Numbered from the stretch's first letter, positions 33,996 through 42,831 are shown. The stretch: 62,182 nucleotides of DNA from Meiothermus sp. (GCF_025056915.1 NZ_JANWVH010000005.1:1-62182); one strand, 5' to 3'. Made by a program: numbers and translations. The notes: generated by a model from the sequence alone, not told the origin.

Positions 33996-34958
33996 ATGGT
34001 TGTGCCACCTACCCCCGAGAACCTCGAGCGTGCCGCGCAGATAATCCGCCAGGGCGGCCTGGTGGCCTTTCCGACCGAGACCGTGTATGGCCTGGGGGCC
34101 AATGCCCTCGACGCTTCGGCGGTGGCCAAAATCTTTGAGGCCAAACAGCGGCCCAGCTTCGATCCGCTCATTGTCCATGTATCAGACCGGGCCATGCTGG
34201 CCGAGGTGGCGCGGGAGGTTCCGGCAATGGCCGAAAAGCTGATGGAGCGCTTCTGGCCCGGCCCCCTCACGCTGGTTTTGCCCAGGTCGGAGCGGGTGCC
34301 GGGCCTTGTGACCTCGGGGCTGCCCACGGTGGCGGTGCGGATGCCTGCGCACCCGGTGGCCCTGGAGCTGATCCGGCGGGCGGGGGTGCCGGTGGCCGCG
34401 CCGAGCGCCAACCCGTTTGGCTACCTGAGCCCAACCCGCGCCGAGCACGTCGAGCGAATGCTGGGGGAGCGGGTTGACCTGATCCTGGATGGGGGAAGAA
34501 CCGCCTTGGGGGTCGAATCCACCATTGTTCTCATCGCCGAAAGGCCGGTGTTGCTGCGCTATGGTGCGGTGACCGTGGAGGAGCTGGAAAGCATCCTGGG
34601 TTCCGTGGAGTTGCAGGTTCGCAGCCTCGATAAACCGCTGGTACCGGGCCAGCTACCGCAGCACTACGCCCCCCACACCCCAATATGCATTGCGCCCCCC
34701 GAAACCATCCCGCTCGAGGTTCGCAAAAAGGCCGGCTACCTGGCCTTCCAGCACGTGCCCAAGGGGTTCAAGGTGGTCAAGGTTCTGTCTCCAACCGGCA
34801 GCCTGGTAGAAGCCGCCGCTCATTTGTTTGAAGCCCTGCACCAGCTAGACCGGCTCGGCCTGGAGGCCATCTACGCCGAGCCGGTGCCCGAGGAGGGGCT
34901 GGGCCGGGCCATTATGGACCGCTTAAGACGGGCCTCTAGCACAGCGGCCCCCTCCTGA
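33996..34958 (+). CDS. L-threonylcarbamoyladenylate synthase (Sua5/TsaC)
   Basis: A 320-residue YrdC/Sua5 enzyme making threonylcarbamoyl-AMP for the t6A modification of ANN-decoding tRNAs. The YrdC core shows GGLVAFPTETVYGLGANA, KIFEAKQRPSFDPLIVHV and PVAAPSANPFGYLSPTRAEHV. A C-terminal Sua5 domain of about 110 residues, after the linker GQLPQHYAPHTP, identifies the long Sua5 form. GGGG precedes the ATG. It diverges from ftsY. Confidence 0.92.
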   Translation: MVVPPTPENLERAAQIIRQGGLVAFPTETVYGLGANALDASAVAKIFEAKQRPSFDPLIVHVSDRAMLAEVAREVPAMAEKLMERFWPGPLTLVLPRSERVPGLVTSGLPTVAVRMPAHPVALELIRRAGVPVAAPSANPFGYLSPTRAEHVERMLGERVDLILDGGRTALGVESTIVLIAERPVLLRYGAVTVEELESILGSVELQVRSLDKPLVPGQLPQHYAPHTPICIAPPETIPLEVRKKAGYLAFQHVPKGFKVVKVLSPTGSLVEAAAHLFEALHQLDRLGLEAIYAEPVPEEGLGRAIMDRLRRASSTAAPS

Positions 34959-35252
34959 CCCGCTTTCCACTGCCCTGAAAGCGGCGGTGATGGCTGCCCA
35001 AGGGTCGGCCAATCAATACAAGTGCGCTTTTGAACCCTTCAGCAGCGTTCTCTGTGCCCCCGGCCTCGCTGCCTTGCGTAAGGGCGCAGGGCACCCCAAA
35101 GCGGAGGTGAAGGGGGAGCAGACCGATCGCCCAAAAACCCTGTTCGGAAGGGAAATACACGACTGCCCGTTCAAAAGTGAGCCTTCGCACGCAGCAGAGG
35201 TTATATATTGACGAGTAGTTGGTTGTATCCGACGGGCATTTGGGAGGTTGAG

Positions 35253-36107
35253 TTGGCGGCGCAACCCTCGTCAAACGACATTCTTTCCGTATTACGCCTG
35301 TTGATCCGGGGCAAATTGCCGGTAGAGCGGGTTGCAGGGAAGCGTTGGGGCTGGCTCGAGGACGCTCTGGCCTGGGCCGGGTTTTCCGGTCTGGTGATTG
35401 TGGAGCTGCCTGGGGGTGAGCTGGCCCGGCTGCTGTACCACCAGGGGGCGCTGGTTTACCTGGCCTGGAAGGAGCATTCTCCTGGCGAGGGGGCTGCCAA
35501 AATTCAGCAGACCGCCCTCCAAGCCACGTTTTCGGTCTATCCCTTCGACGAGGCCCGGCAGACCCTGGCTCTGGCGGCAGTAGATGGGGTCATTGTGCGG
35601 TCGGGACAGCCCCTCGAGGCGCCCCCTGCCCGTTTGTGGAGGGAATTTCAGCGCCGGCATTTCTCCGGGGTTCTGGCCCTGGAAGACCGGGCCATCCTGC
35701 ACATCACGCTGTTTCAGGACGGCATTGTTCGCCTGGGAGCCGAGCCGCCCGTAGGCTTTGAACCCAGCCGCCAGATTTTGATTGCCTGGACCCAGCGCGT
35801 CCCCGAAAGGCTCAACCTGAACCTCCAACCGCTCAAACCCTGGCCCTCCAGTAGCCTGGCATCTCCCAACCCCCACCACGAGGCGATCTGGAATCTGGTT
35901 CATCAAGCCCTCGAGGCCCACCTGGGCTTTCAGGCTGGGCTGGTCGAAATGCGCCTGAGACGTGAGTTATACCATCTGGAGGCCCAAGAGCTGATTGAGA
36001 ACCTGGTCGCCTGGCTGGCCCAACACAAGCACCCTGGCCTGGCCCGAGAACTGCATCAACAGCTCTACCGTGTGCAGTACCGGGCCTTTTACGAGCATTT
36101 TGACTGA
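35253..36107 (+). CDS. Protein with tandem PATAN/DUF4388-like domains
   Basis: A protein of about 284 residues. Two segments share the pattern of the DUF4388/PATAN domain: FSGLVIVELPGGELARLLYHQGALVYLAW and FSGVLALEDRAILHITLFQDGIVRLG. The C-terminal third is helical. Such domains occur in signalling or Mgl-type GTPase partner proteins, but no such neighbour is present here. The TTG at 35253 is preferred because GGGAGG lies five bases upstream; an in-frame TTG at 35208 has no such site. The function is unknown. Confidence 0.6.
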   Translation: MAAQPSSNDILSVLRLLIRGKLPVERVAGKRWGWLEDALAWAGFSGLVIVELPGGELARLLYHQGALVYLAWKEHSPGEGAAKIQQTALQATFSVYPFDEARQTLALAAVDGVIVRSGQPLEAPPARLWREFQRRHFSGVLALEDRAILHITLFQDGIVRLGAEPPVGFEPSRQILIAWTQRVPERLNLNLQPLKPWPSSSLASPNPHHEAIWNLVHQALEAHLGFQAGLVEMRLRRELYHLEAQELIENLVAWLAQHKHPGLARELHQQLYRVQYRAFYEHFD

Positions 36108-36123
36108 ACCGGCCCAAGCGCCT

Positions 36124-36735
36124 TCAACCCCGATGGCGCTCCAACTGCACCAGCCGCATGACGGCCAGCTGGGTAAAGGCTTCCCATTCTTCCGGTACGG
36201 CCTCGATGGGCTCCAGCAAAAACCGCCGCTCGAAGATGGAGCGCTGCTTGCGGATGCGGTAGCGGTTCTGGCCGTAGGAGTCGGCCACCAGGTAGGTGGG
36301 GTTGAGGAAGTAGAGCAGGGCCCCAGCCACCACCCACCCAATCAGGGGGATGTCGTCTATAAGCCCCGCTATGCCTTCGAATACCTTGATCCAGGGGTTT
36401 TCTTCCTGCACGTGGTAAATCACGTTGCCCTCTGCATCCTTGACGAAATAGCGGGTGCGCCAAAGCGAGTTCCAGCCGTCGTTTTCAAAGCTGCCCAGAA
36501 GCTGCCCGCTGGCGTCTCGGATTATGTGCTTGGCTCCAAAGCCCATCACCCGGTCGGCCTCGAGGGTGTAGAGCAGTTGCCTTTTGCTTTTGTCAGCAAA
36601 GACCGAGGTGGCCTCCCGCAGGGTAAAGATTTTCTGCTTGAAGGTTAGCAGATTGCGCCCCTGGGCGTCCTCCAGGTGCAGCTCGGGGGAAAGCACAAAC
36701 AGCGGCCATCGAACCTGCCAGGGATACGAGCTCAT
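36124..36735 (-). CDS. LURP-one/scramblase-like protein
   Basis: A 203-residue protein resembling the tubby-fold LURP-one or phospholipid-scramblase-like family. It has repeated strand pairs of the form DAQGRNLLTFKQKIFTL, DASGQLLGSFEND and DAEGNVIYHVQEEN, followed by a buried hydrophobic segment (LIDDIPLIGWVVAGALLYFLN) and a DSYGQNRYRIRKQ strand. The cellular role of bacterial members is unclear. The ATG is seven bases after TAGGCT (36743-36748), a likely -10 for a leaderless transcript. It follows apaG on the same strand. Confidence 0.65.
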   Translation of the reverse strand: MSSYPWQVRWPLFVLSPELHLEDAQGRNLLTFKQKIFTLREATSVFADKSKRQLLYTLEADRVMGFGAKHIIRDASGQLLGSFENDGWNSLWRTRYFVKDAEGNVIYHVQEENPWIKVFEGIAGLIDDIPLIGWVVAGALLYFLNPTYLVADSYGQNRYRIRKQRSIFERRFLLEPIEAVPEEWEAFTQLAVMRLVQLERHRG

Positions 36736-36786
36736 GTTCACCAGCCTAGCAGCCGCCCCCAACCAGGGCGAACAGCTTTGACCCAA

Positions 36787-37182
36787 TCAGTTGAGGGTGC
36801 GCGGGCTTGTGTCGGGAAGCCTCAGCGCAAAGGCCGGTATTTCGACGCGGAACAGTTGGCCCAGGGTGTTCTGGAAGGTGTAGTAGCCCTGCATGGAACC
36901 CGGTGGGTGCGCAATGGGACAAAAGCTGTTGTACTCGTAGCTTTGCCCGGGCTCCAGGATGGGTTTTTCACCCACCACCCCCTCGCCCTGCACGTGCCCT
37001 ACCTCGCCGTTGCCGTCGTAGATGAACCATTCGCGGCTCAAAAGCTGAACGGTTTCAGTGCCCCGGTTTTCCAGGGTGATGAAGTAGACAAACACGTGCT
37101 GCCCCGGCCTCGAGTGCGGTTCGGCATACACCACCCGAACAGCCACGTGAATATCGTTGCGGATAGGCAAATCCCGTGCCAT
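36787..37182 (-). CDS. apaG: ApaG domain protein
   Basis: A 131-residue ApaG protein, a fibronectin-III-like fold. Conserved features are YFITLENRGTETVQLLSREWFI, GEGVVGEKPILEPGQSYEYNS and PPGSMQGYYTF. In other bacteria ApaG is linked to Ap4A metabolism or divalent cation balance; the exact activity is unsettled. TAAACT (37189-37194) ends six bases before the ATG, so the mRNA is probably leaderless, although GGAG lies within those six bases. Confidence 0.9.
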   Translation of the reverse strand: MARDLPIRNDIHVAVRVVYAEPHSRPGQHVFVYFITLENRGTETVQLLSREWFIYDGNGEVGHVQGEGVVGEKPILEPGQSYEYNSFCPIAHPPGSMQGYYTFQNTLGQLFRVEIPAFALRLPDTSPRTLN

Positions 37183-37188
37183 GACTCC

Positions 37189-37194
37189 AGTTTA
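37189..37194 (-). promoter_or_regulatory. -10 box (TAAACT) of apaG, leaderless
   Basis: TAAACT on the minus strand ends six bases before the apaG ATG. A MITE fragment begins 15 bases further upstream. Confidence 0.5.
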
Positions 37195-37208
37195 GACCGC
37201 TCGCACAA

Positions 37209-37245
37209 ATCGCGCCCTTCACAGACGTGGCCACCTGGAACAGCG
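37209..37245 (-). repeat. Fragment of MITE-like element, right end
   Basis: Read on the minus strand it ends GGCCACGTCTGTGAAGGGCGCGAT, split here as GGCCACGTCTG and TGAAGGGCGCGAT, which matches the right terminus of the elements, with the GGGC variant also seen at 61901. The left half is not recognisable. It sits just upstream of apaG. Confidence 0.6.
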
Positions 37246-37301
37246 GACACTTCCACGAAAAGCACCATGGGAGGGCTGTCCCCAAAGGTGCTACGACCAC
37301 C

Positions 37302-38459
37302 CTACAAGGGGTCGTCCTGGAAAAGGATGGTCTTGAGATAAAGCGACTCCGGCACGTGCAGACTCCAGGGGTGGTCGGGGGGGTTGTATTGAATGGCATG
37401 CACCCGCAAGCGGCGGCCCTCGTCGGCGGCGGCCCGGCGGGTGACCTCGAGCAGCTCGTCCACCCCCAGGTAGTAGGCGCAGCTCGAGAGCCAGAGCCAC
37501 CCGTCCACGTCCAGCAGCCGCAGCGCAGGCCGCAGCAAATCCACCAGCAGCCGCTTTACCCTGGGTAGTTCGTCCGGCTTCTTGACCAGGGTCGGAGGGT
37601 CCAGCAGCACGTGCTGGAAGGGGGGGGTCTTGCTGCGGGCCAGGCTATCCAGCACTTCTAGCGCGTCTCCCTGGCGGATGTCCACCGGCAGGCCCAGCCT
37701 GAAGGCGGTTCGGTCGAGCACCCCCAGGGCCTCGAGGTCTTTGTCCACCGCCAGGGCATAGGCTCCCTTGCGGGCCGCCCGCAGCGCAAAGGCCCCCACG
37801 TAGCTGTACACGTCCAGCACGCGCTGACCTGGCTGCACCATCTGCTCCAGCCGCCTGCGGTTTTCGCGCTGGTCCAGGTAGTAGCCGGTTTTTTGCGCCA
37901 GGGCGATGGGAATCTGGAAAACCAGCCCATCCTCGTCTACATTCAGCACTGCTGGCACTTCTCCATAGAGGACCCCAACCCGCTCAGGCAGCCCCTCCTG
38001 CCGACGGCTGTCCGTGTCGGAGCGCTCGTAAAGGCCCACTGGCGCTGCTGCCTCGATCAGTGCGGGCAACCAGGTCTCGCGCAGCGCCTCCATGGCCCGG
38101 TTGCGTACCTGCACCACCAGTATCTCGCCAAAGCGGTCCACCACCAGCCCCGGCAAGCCATCGGCTTCGGCATGAACCAGGCGGTGAAAATTGCCCAGCC
38201 TGGCGCGTTTGGCCCTGGCCCGCGCAAACCGATGGAGAAAGAATTTCGCATCCAGGGGCCCCTCCTCAAAACGGTAGACCCGCAGGGCCACGCGGCTCCT
38301 GGGGTCGTAATAGCCCACACCCAGAAAGTCGTTCTGGTGGGACAGTACCCGCACCACCCCCGGCCTGTCGGGCGCCGACTCGAGTTCGTCGGCAAACAGT
38401 CCGGGATAAAAGTTGCGCACCTTTTTGTCTTTGCCCACCTTGGCGATGACGCAGTCCAC
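37302..38459 (-). CDS. Class I SAM-dependent rRNA methyltransferase (RlmI/RlmO-like)
   Basis: A 385-residue 23S rRNA cytosine-C5 methyltransferase-like protein. An N-terminal PUA domain (about 1-75), a linker domain with [20 protein letters not shown], then the Rossmann methyltransferase: [29 protein letters not shown] (SAM motif I), [11 protein letters not shown] and SSCAYYL with the likely catalytic Cys. This matches the RlmI family, whose Thermus member RlmO modifies C1942. The GTG start is preceded by AGGGG with short spacing. A MITE-like element lies 11 bases upstream of the gene. Confidence 0.88.
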   Translation of the reverse strand: MDCVIAKVGKDKKVRNFYPGLFADELESAPDRPGVVRVLSHQNDFLGVGYYDPRSRVALRVYRFEEGPLDAKFFLHRFARARAKRARLGNFHRLVHAEADGLPGLVVDRFGEILVVQVRNRAMEALRETWLPALIEAAAPVGLYERSDTDSRRQEGLPERVGVLYGEVPAVLNVDEDGLVFQIPIALAQKTGYYLDQRENRRRLEQMVQPGQRVLDVYSYVGAFALRAARKGAYALAVDKDLEALGVLDRTAFRLGLPVDIRQGDALEVLDSLARSKTPPFQHVLLDPPTLVKKPDELPRVKRLLVDLLRPALRLLDVDGWLWLSSCAYYLGVDELLEVTRRAAADEGRRLRVHAIQYNPPDHPWSLHVPESLYLKTILFQDDPL

Positions 38460-38470
38460 CCCCTGAGCAT

Positions 38471-38614
38471 ATCGCGCTCTTCACAGACGTGGCCGCCCAC
38501 GAAAACGCGGATGCGTCTGGGCCGAGACGCATGTTTTCGAGTTTCCAGGCGGCCACTGTTCTGTTCAGAACCAGGCTTTCTCGAATTCGAATCGTAATAG
38601 GTGAAGAGCGCTCT
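38471..38614 (-). mobile_element. MITE-like palindromic element, 144 bp variant
   Basis: A copy in reverse orientation, with ATCGCGCTCTTCACA at 38471 and GTGAAGAGCGCTCT at the other end. The centre is GCGTCTGGGCCGAGACGC, and it lacks the TTCG hairpin segment of the 195-bp copies. It separates the rRNA methyltransferase start from its upstream region and could carry or displace its promoter. Confidence 0.85.
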
Positions 38615-38953
38615 TAAGAAAAATCCTTTTTTGGGCTCGAGCCGGGCTTTTGCTCAGGGCGTGTTCAGCTTCGATGGTGGGTTGCGATGGCAGCGCAAGG
38701 GTCGTCGAGTCAGGCCATGCCCCGGTCCTTGCGGGCCGGTGTAAGCCAACGGAGCATTGGGCAAGGCCAAAGGCGGGCGAGTGTTGGAATGGGCCTACCG
38801 TCCTGGTTGCGCTTTGAGTAATGCTGCCAACGGAATTTTTACATCGGATGGCCTTACGGGCAACGGCGGCCACAATGGGGCCTGGCCGGGTGAAGCGACG
38901 CGGCATCCGCCCAGGTCGGCCCGTGGCCACGGGCTGAATCGGCCATGAGGTGC
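38615..38953. other. Intergenic region, nothing recognised
   Basis: Between the MITE and the uridine phosphorylase promoter no gene is supported. A GGCTCGAGCC palindrome next to a run of T (38630-38652) is the only structural feature noticed. Confidence 0.4.
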
Positions 38954-38959
38954 GATAAT
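38954..38959 (+). promoter_or_regulatory. -10 box (GATAAT) of uridine phosphorylase gene, leaderless
   Basis: GATAAT ends six bases before the ATG at 38966, matching the other leaderless starts. Confidence 0.5.
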
Positions 38960-38965
38960 GAGCGC

Positions 38966-39733
38966 ATGGCAAGGCTTTACCACATCGGCTTTGGGCCCGA
39001 AGACCTGGGCGAAACCCCACCCACCCTGGCCATTCTGAGCGGCGACCCCAACCGCGCCACCCAGATTGCACAGACCCGGCTGAGCCAGACCCGGATTCTT
39101 TCAGAAAACCGGGGTCTGAACAGCTATCTGGGCTTCCTGCCCAACGGTCGCCCCGTCCTTTCCGCCACCAGCGGCATGGGAGCGCCAAGCCTGAGCATTG
39201 TGGTCAACGAGCTGATACAGGTGGGCATCAAGACCATCATCCGGGTCGGCACCAGCGGTTCCATTCAGGAAGATGTGCTCCCCGGCAGCGTGGTGATCTC
39301 CAAGGCGGCCCTGTGCCGCCAGGGGGCCGCAAACGACATTGCGCCGCTCGAGTATCCCGCCAGCGCCGACCCTTTCCTGACGGTTGCCCTGGTCGAAGCC
39401 GCAGAGCGGCTGGGGGTGGAGTATGCGCTTGGTATCACCGCTTCGGTCGACACCTTCTACGAAGGCCAGGAGCGCACCGGTTCGGCCAACCCGCACCTGC
39501 TGCGCACCCTGCAAGGCATCACCGAAGAGTACCGCCACCTCCGGGTGCTCAACTACGAGATGGAAGCCGGAACCCTGTTCAAGATGGGCAACGTCTACGG
39601 GTTTGCGGCGGCCTGCATCTGCGGCATCATCGCCCAGCGCACCCGGGCCGAGCAGGTGGTTCTGGAAGCCAAGGACCAGGCCGTGCAAAGGGCCATTGAC
39701 GTAGCTTTGGCGGTCGCCGAGCGCTTCGCCTGA
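38966..39733 (+). CDS. udp: Uridine phosphorylase
   Basis: A 255-residue nucleoside phosphorylase that splits uridine with phosphate to uracil and ribose-1-phosphate. The order is ILSGDPNRA (phosphate loop), GMGAPSLSIVVNELIQVG, IRVGTSGSIQ, ASVDTFYEGQER and the ribose-binding NYEMEAGTLFKMG. The VDTFYEGQE segment favours uridine over purine nucleosides. The ATG at 38966 is chosen; an earlier in-frame ATG lies upstream of the -10 box. Confidence 0.88.
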   Translation: MARLYHIGFGPEDLGETPPTLAILSGDPNRATQIAQTRLSQTRILSENRGLNSYLGFLPNGRPVLSATSGMGAPSLSIVVNELIQVGIKTIIRVGTSGSIQEDVLPGSVVISKAALCRQGAANDIAPLEYPASADPFLTVALVEAAERLGVEYALGITASVDTFYEGQERTGSANPHLLRTLQGITEEYRHLRVLNYEMEAGTLFKMGNVYGFAAACICGIIAQRTRAEQVVLEAKDQAVQRAIDVALAVAERFA

Positions 39734-39927
39734 GGGGGAGCCGTGCCGGGTTGAGGGTGCAGAAACCAGGCTTGGAAGACGCGGCGCTTCAAATTGAAGT
39801 ACGGGCCACAAAATAGACCTTTTCATGTAACGCTTCTAGCTCCGGGATTGGTTCTCATTTTGCTACCCCCATAGGTTCAAGAAAATGACCTGCTTATGCC
39901 GTTTTCACCCCACGGCCTGGATGAGAA

Positions 39928-39948
39928 CTTTAACGTAACGGGTTAAAG
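39928..39948 (+). promoter_or_regulatory. Inverted repeat upstream of M23 peptidase promoter
   Basis: CTTTAAC (39928-39934) and GTTAAAG (39942-39948) are perfect inverted repeats with a seven-base spacer, ending six bases before the -35 hexamer of the next gene. It is a plausible regulator binding site. Confidence 0.4.
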
Positions 39949-39953
39949 CGCCC

Positions 39954-39982
39954 TTGACTTTTGTTACATGACTGCGTTACTT
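39954..39982 (+). promoter_or_regulatory. Promoter of M23 peptidase gene
   Basis: TTGACT at 39954-39959 and TTACTT at 39977-39982 have a 17-base spacer. The ATG is ten bases after the -10, so the leader is very short or absent. Confidence 0.6.
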
Positions 39983-39992
39983 ATAGCACCTG

Positions 39993-40895
39993 ATGCCGCT
40001 TCGCCGTCACCCCGTGCGATACACCCTGTGGTTGGCCCGAACCGGCGCAGCCCCGCGCACCTTCTCCCTGCCGGTGTGGATTCCGGTGCTGGTTGTGCTG
40101 GTGCTGCTGGCCTGGAGCGGTCTGAATGTCTGGCTCTGGCAGCGCACGGCGGAGATGCGCAGTTTGCAAATTCAGCTGGTCAGTTTGTCGGATCAGGCCC
40201 GCAAGCTCAACAACCAGCTCGCCGCCGAGCGTACCCGCAACAACGCCCTGAGCCAGGATGCCCAGAGCATTTTGAAGCAGTTGCAGGTGCTGGAAAAAGA
40301 GATCAATACCCTGCGTGAGCGGGCCGGAATGCCCAAAATCAGGCTGGTGCCCACCCGCAACGAAGGCGGGGGGCGCGGCGGTGCTTCGGCGCCAGCCGAG
40401 CTCGAGGAGGTGCTCAGGTACGCCAGCCAGCAAACGGCGGCCTTCAGCAACAAACTCAGCGAGGTCTCCCCTGCCCTGACCGAAACCCTGAAGCGCGAGG
40501 CCGCCACGCCCTACGGCTACCCCCTTCGGGGGCAAACCCGCATCACCTCGTACTTCGGCTACCGTCGCAACCCTTTTGGCTGGGGTTTTGAGTTCCACAA
40601 CGGCATTGATTTCCCTGCCGCCTATGGCACCGCCGTGCGGGTCACCGGGGCCGGCGAGGTGGTTGAGGCCGGGTGGAAAGGGCCGTTCGGCCTGGCCGTG
40701 GTGGTGGATCACGGCTACGGCTACCGCACCCTGTACGGCCACCTATCCTCGGTTTCGGTAAGGGTCGGAGAGCGCCTCGAGCGCGGCGACCTGGTGGGGC
40801 TGGTGGGCTCTACGGGTCGTTCAACCGGCCCCCACCTGCATTACACGGTTTTTCGCAATGGAGACGAAGTAAATCCCGCCGGGTATCTGGACTAG
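39993..40895 (+). CDS. M23 metallopeptidase (LytM domain), membrane-anchored
   Basis: A 300-residue cell-wall peptidase. An N-terminal membrane helix (FSLPVWIPVLVVLVLLAW) is followed by a coiled coil (LVSLSDQARKLNNQLAAER, then LKQLQVLEKEINTLRER) and a C-terminal LytM domain with zinc ligands His202 and Asp206 (HNGID) and His281-x-His283 (HLH). All ligands are present, so it may be active. It precedes the bactofilin gene, a pairing seen in several bacteria where bactofilin positions such peptidases. Confidence 0.9.
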   Translation: MPLRRHPVRYTLWLARTGAAPRTFSLPVWIPVLVVLVLLAWSGLNVWLWQRTAEMRSLQIQLVSLSDQARKLNNQLAAERTRNNALSQDAQSILKQLQVLEKEINTLRERAGMPKIRLVPTRNEGGGRGGASAPAELEEVLRYASQQTAAFSNKLSEVSPALTETLKREAATPYGYPLRGQTRITSYFGYRRNPFGWGFEFHNGIDFPAAYGTAVRVTGAGEVVEAGWKGPFGLAVVVDHGYGYRTLYGHLSSVSVRVGERLERGDLVGLVGSTGRSTGPHLHYTVFRNGDEVNPAGYLD

Positions 40896-41046
40896 CCAGC
40901 GCATCAGTAAGCCTTTTCGAGCCCTCACCGGCCTGGTCGTCCCCCATCGGCAGACAAAACACAGCGTTCCACCGGGTATGATGGGCTGGTTTATCGAGGC
41001 TAGGTTGAAGGCAACCGTTTTGCAGACCAAACCAGGGGTGTAAACT

Positions 41047-41439
41047 ATGGCGGTGCTAGGCGGAGGACGAAAACCCAACCCGGCTGCGCTCACCTATGTG
41101 AGCGAGGGCAGCGAGATTGAAGGCAACCTGAAAGCAGCGGGCAGCGCCCGCATTGACGGCAAGGTCAAGGGTTCGATCATCGTTGAGGGTGACCTCGAGG
41201 TCGGGAACAACGCCCACATTGAAGGCGAGCAGGTCAAGGCCAACAACATCATTGTGCACGGGCAGATTAACGCCCAGGTGATTGCCAGTGGCAAGTTGCA
41301 CATCACCAAGAGTGCGCGGGTAGAAGGGGATGTGCGGGCCATGTCGCTCGATGTGGAAGCAGGCGCGGTATTTGTGGGCCGCAGCCAGACCGGGGAACCC
41401 AGGGCCCTGCCCCAGAGCACGAAGGCCGGCCAAAGCTAG
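41047..41439 (+). CDS. Bactofilin (polymer-forming cytoskeletal protein)
   Basis: A 130-residue bactofilin. Its right-handed beta-helix core shows the family repeats GSEIEGNLKAAGSARIDGKV, KGSIIVEGDLEVGNNAHIEG and so on to VEGDVRAMSLDVEAGAVFVG, with short tails. These proteins self-assemble into filaments without nucleotide; Thermus bactofilin is a known example. The last two bases of its stop codon TAG come from a MITE-like element inserted exactly here. Without it the frame would continue for about 17 more codons. AGGGG lies upstream of the ATG. Confidence 0.92.
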   Translation: MAVLGGGRKPNPAALTYVSEGSEIEGNLKAAGSARIDGKVKGSIIVEGDLEVGNNAHIEGEQVKANNIIVHGQINAQVIASGKLHITKSARVEGDVRAMSLDVEAGAVFVGRSQTGEPRALPQSTKAGQS

Positions 41440-41632
41440 AGCGCTCTTCACATATCATGAGCCATTCGAGTTCAAGAAAGCCTGGTTCTGAACAGAACAG
41501 TGGCGGCCTGGAAACTCGAAAACGTGCGTCTCGGCCCAGACCCAACGCAGACAAGCCTGCCTCACCTCGGTGAGGCACGTCTCGTTGTCCCTTCTCGTTT
41601 TTGTGGGCGGCCAGGTCTGTGAAGAGCGCGAT
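41438..41632 (+). mobile_element. MITE-like palindromic element, full length (195 bp) with 7-bp direct repeats
   Basis: Left end AGAGCGCTCTTCACA, right end TGTGAAGAGCGCGAT. CAAAGCT occurs directly before (41431-41437) and directly after (41633-41639), which looks like a target-site duplication. The internal hairpin has loop CTCG instead of TTCG. The insertion point is the last codons of the bactofilin gene. Confidence 0.88.
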
Positions 41633-41751
41633 CAAAGCTCGAGAACCCGGTGGGCTTTTTGGTTCTGCCGACAGCCACCGACCATAGGTTGAGCCCCGTT
41701 CGGTCAGGCATCACCTGGCCCTGCCCATTTCCGCAGTAGGCTGATAGGGCC

Positions 41752-42723
41752 ATGGCGAAAGAGCCCCACCCGCTTGCCTCGAGGGTTACCCTCACGGTAC
41801 CGCTGTGGGTGGTGGCCATCCTGCCGGTGTTGTTGATTGCGGCGGTGATTTTCTGGTGGGAACGCAGCTCGAACGAACGCAGCCGGCTGGCCGAGCTACA
41901 AACCCTGGCCCGCAAGCTGAGCCTCGAGCTCGAGGCCGAAAAAAGCCGAAGCGATGCCTACAGCATCGAGGCGGTGCAGCTCCAGCAAAGCCTGAAGGTG
42001 CTCGAGGCCGAAATCAACCGGCTGCGGGTCAAGGCCGGTCTCCCCCGCATTCGCCTGGTGCCCGAACCCGTTCAACCCAACCAGGCGCCCCCCAAACCCG
42101 AGAACACGCCCCGAGGCGCCGGTGAGCCCATTGAGCTCGGTGAGTTGCTCCTCAGCCTGCGTTCGCAGGTCGAGGGTTTTGCAGCGGAACTCGAGGCCAC
42201 CGCCCGGGCCCTCAACAACCCCCTCCCACCCGACCCGCGCCCGGGGCGCATCCTTCGCCGTTCGCCCTCGGCCCCAGTCCCCGCCTCCGGGCCCCACACC
42301 CCCGACCCGGCGCAGTACATACCCACCGGCCTGCCCTTGCTGGCCGAAACCCGCCTCACCTCCACCTTCGGCTACCGCTCCAACCCCTTTGGCGGGGGAA
42401 CTTTTGAATTTCACAACGGCGCAGACTTTGCCGCCCCCGAAGGCACACCGGTGTACGCCACCGCCACCGGCACGGTGAGCGAGATGGGCTGGAACCCCAT
42501 CTTTGGCCTGATGATCCTGATTGACCACGGCAACGGTCTGCACACCCTGTACGGCCATCTTTCGTCCTCTTATGCTGAAAAAGGCCAGCAGGTCGAGCAA
42601 GGCCGCTTGATTGGCGCGGTGGGCTCAACCGGGCGCTCTACCGGGCCGCATCTGCACTACACGGTGTATCGCTACGGGGTGGCGGTTGACCCCTTGCCGT
42701 ATGTGGGGAATTTTTATCGGTAG
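41752..42723 (+). CDS. M23 metallopeptidase (LytM domain), membrane-anchored
   Basis: A 323-residue paralogue of the peptidase upstream of bactofilin. It has a membrane helix (VPLWVVAILPVLLIAAVIFWW), a coiled coil (LAELQTLARKLSLELEAEK, LKVLEAEINRLRVKAG), a proline-rich linker, and a LytM domain with His221, Asp225 (HNGAD) and His300-x-His302 (HLH). The shared IRLVP motif just after the coiled coil marks both proteins as duplicates. Together with bactofilin they are likely part of one cell-shape module. Confidence 0.9.
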   Translation: MAKEPHPLASRVTLTVPLWVVAILPVLLIAAVIFWWERSSNERSRLAELQTLARKLSLELEAEKSRSDAYSIEAVQLQQSLKVLEAEINRLRVKAGLPRIRLVPEPVQPNQAPPKPENTPRGAGEPIELGELLLSLRSQVEGFAAELEATARALNNPLPPDPRPGRILRRSPSAPVPASGPHTPDPAQYIPTGLPLLAETRLTSTFGYRSNPFGGGTFEFHNGADFAAPEGTPVYATATGTVSEMGWNPIFGLMILIDHGNGLHTLYGHLSSSYAEKGQQVEQGRLIGAVGSTGRSTGPHLHYTVYRYGVAVDPLPYVGNFYR

Positions 42724-42831
42724 ATTCAAACAACCCGTTTTGCAGTGTTGACCTTTGCAACAAACTTTGAACCCCGTTCAAGCAAGGGGGGTTTCGTTCG
42801 ATTCTCATTCTGCGGTATAAGATAGGGCGTT

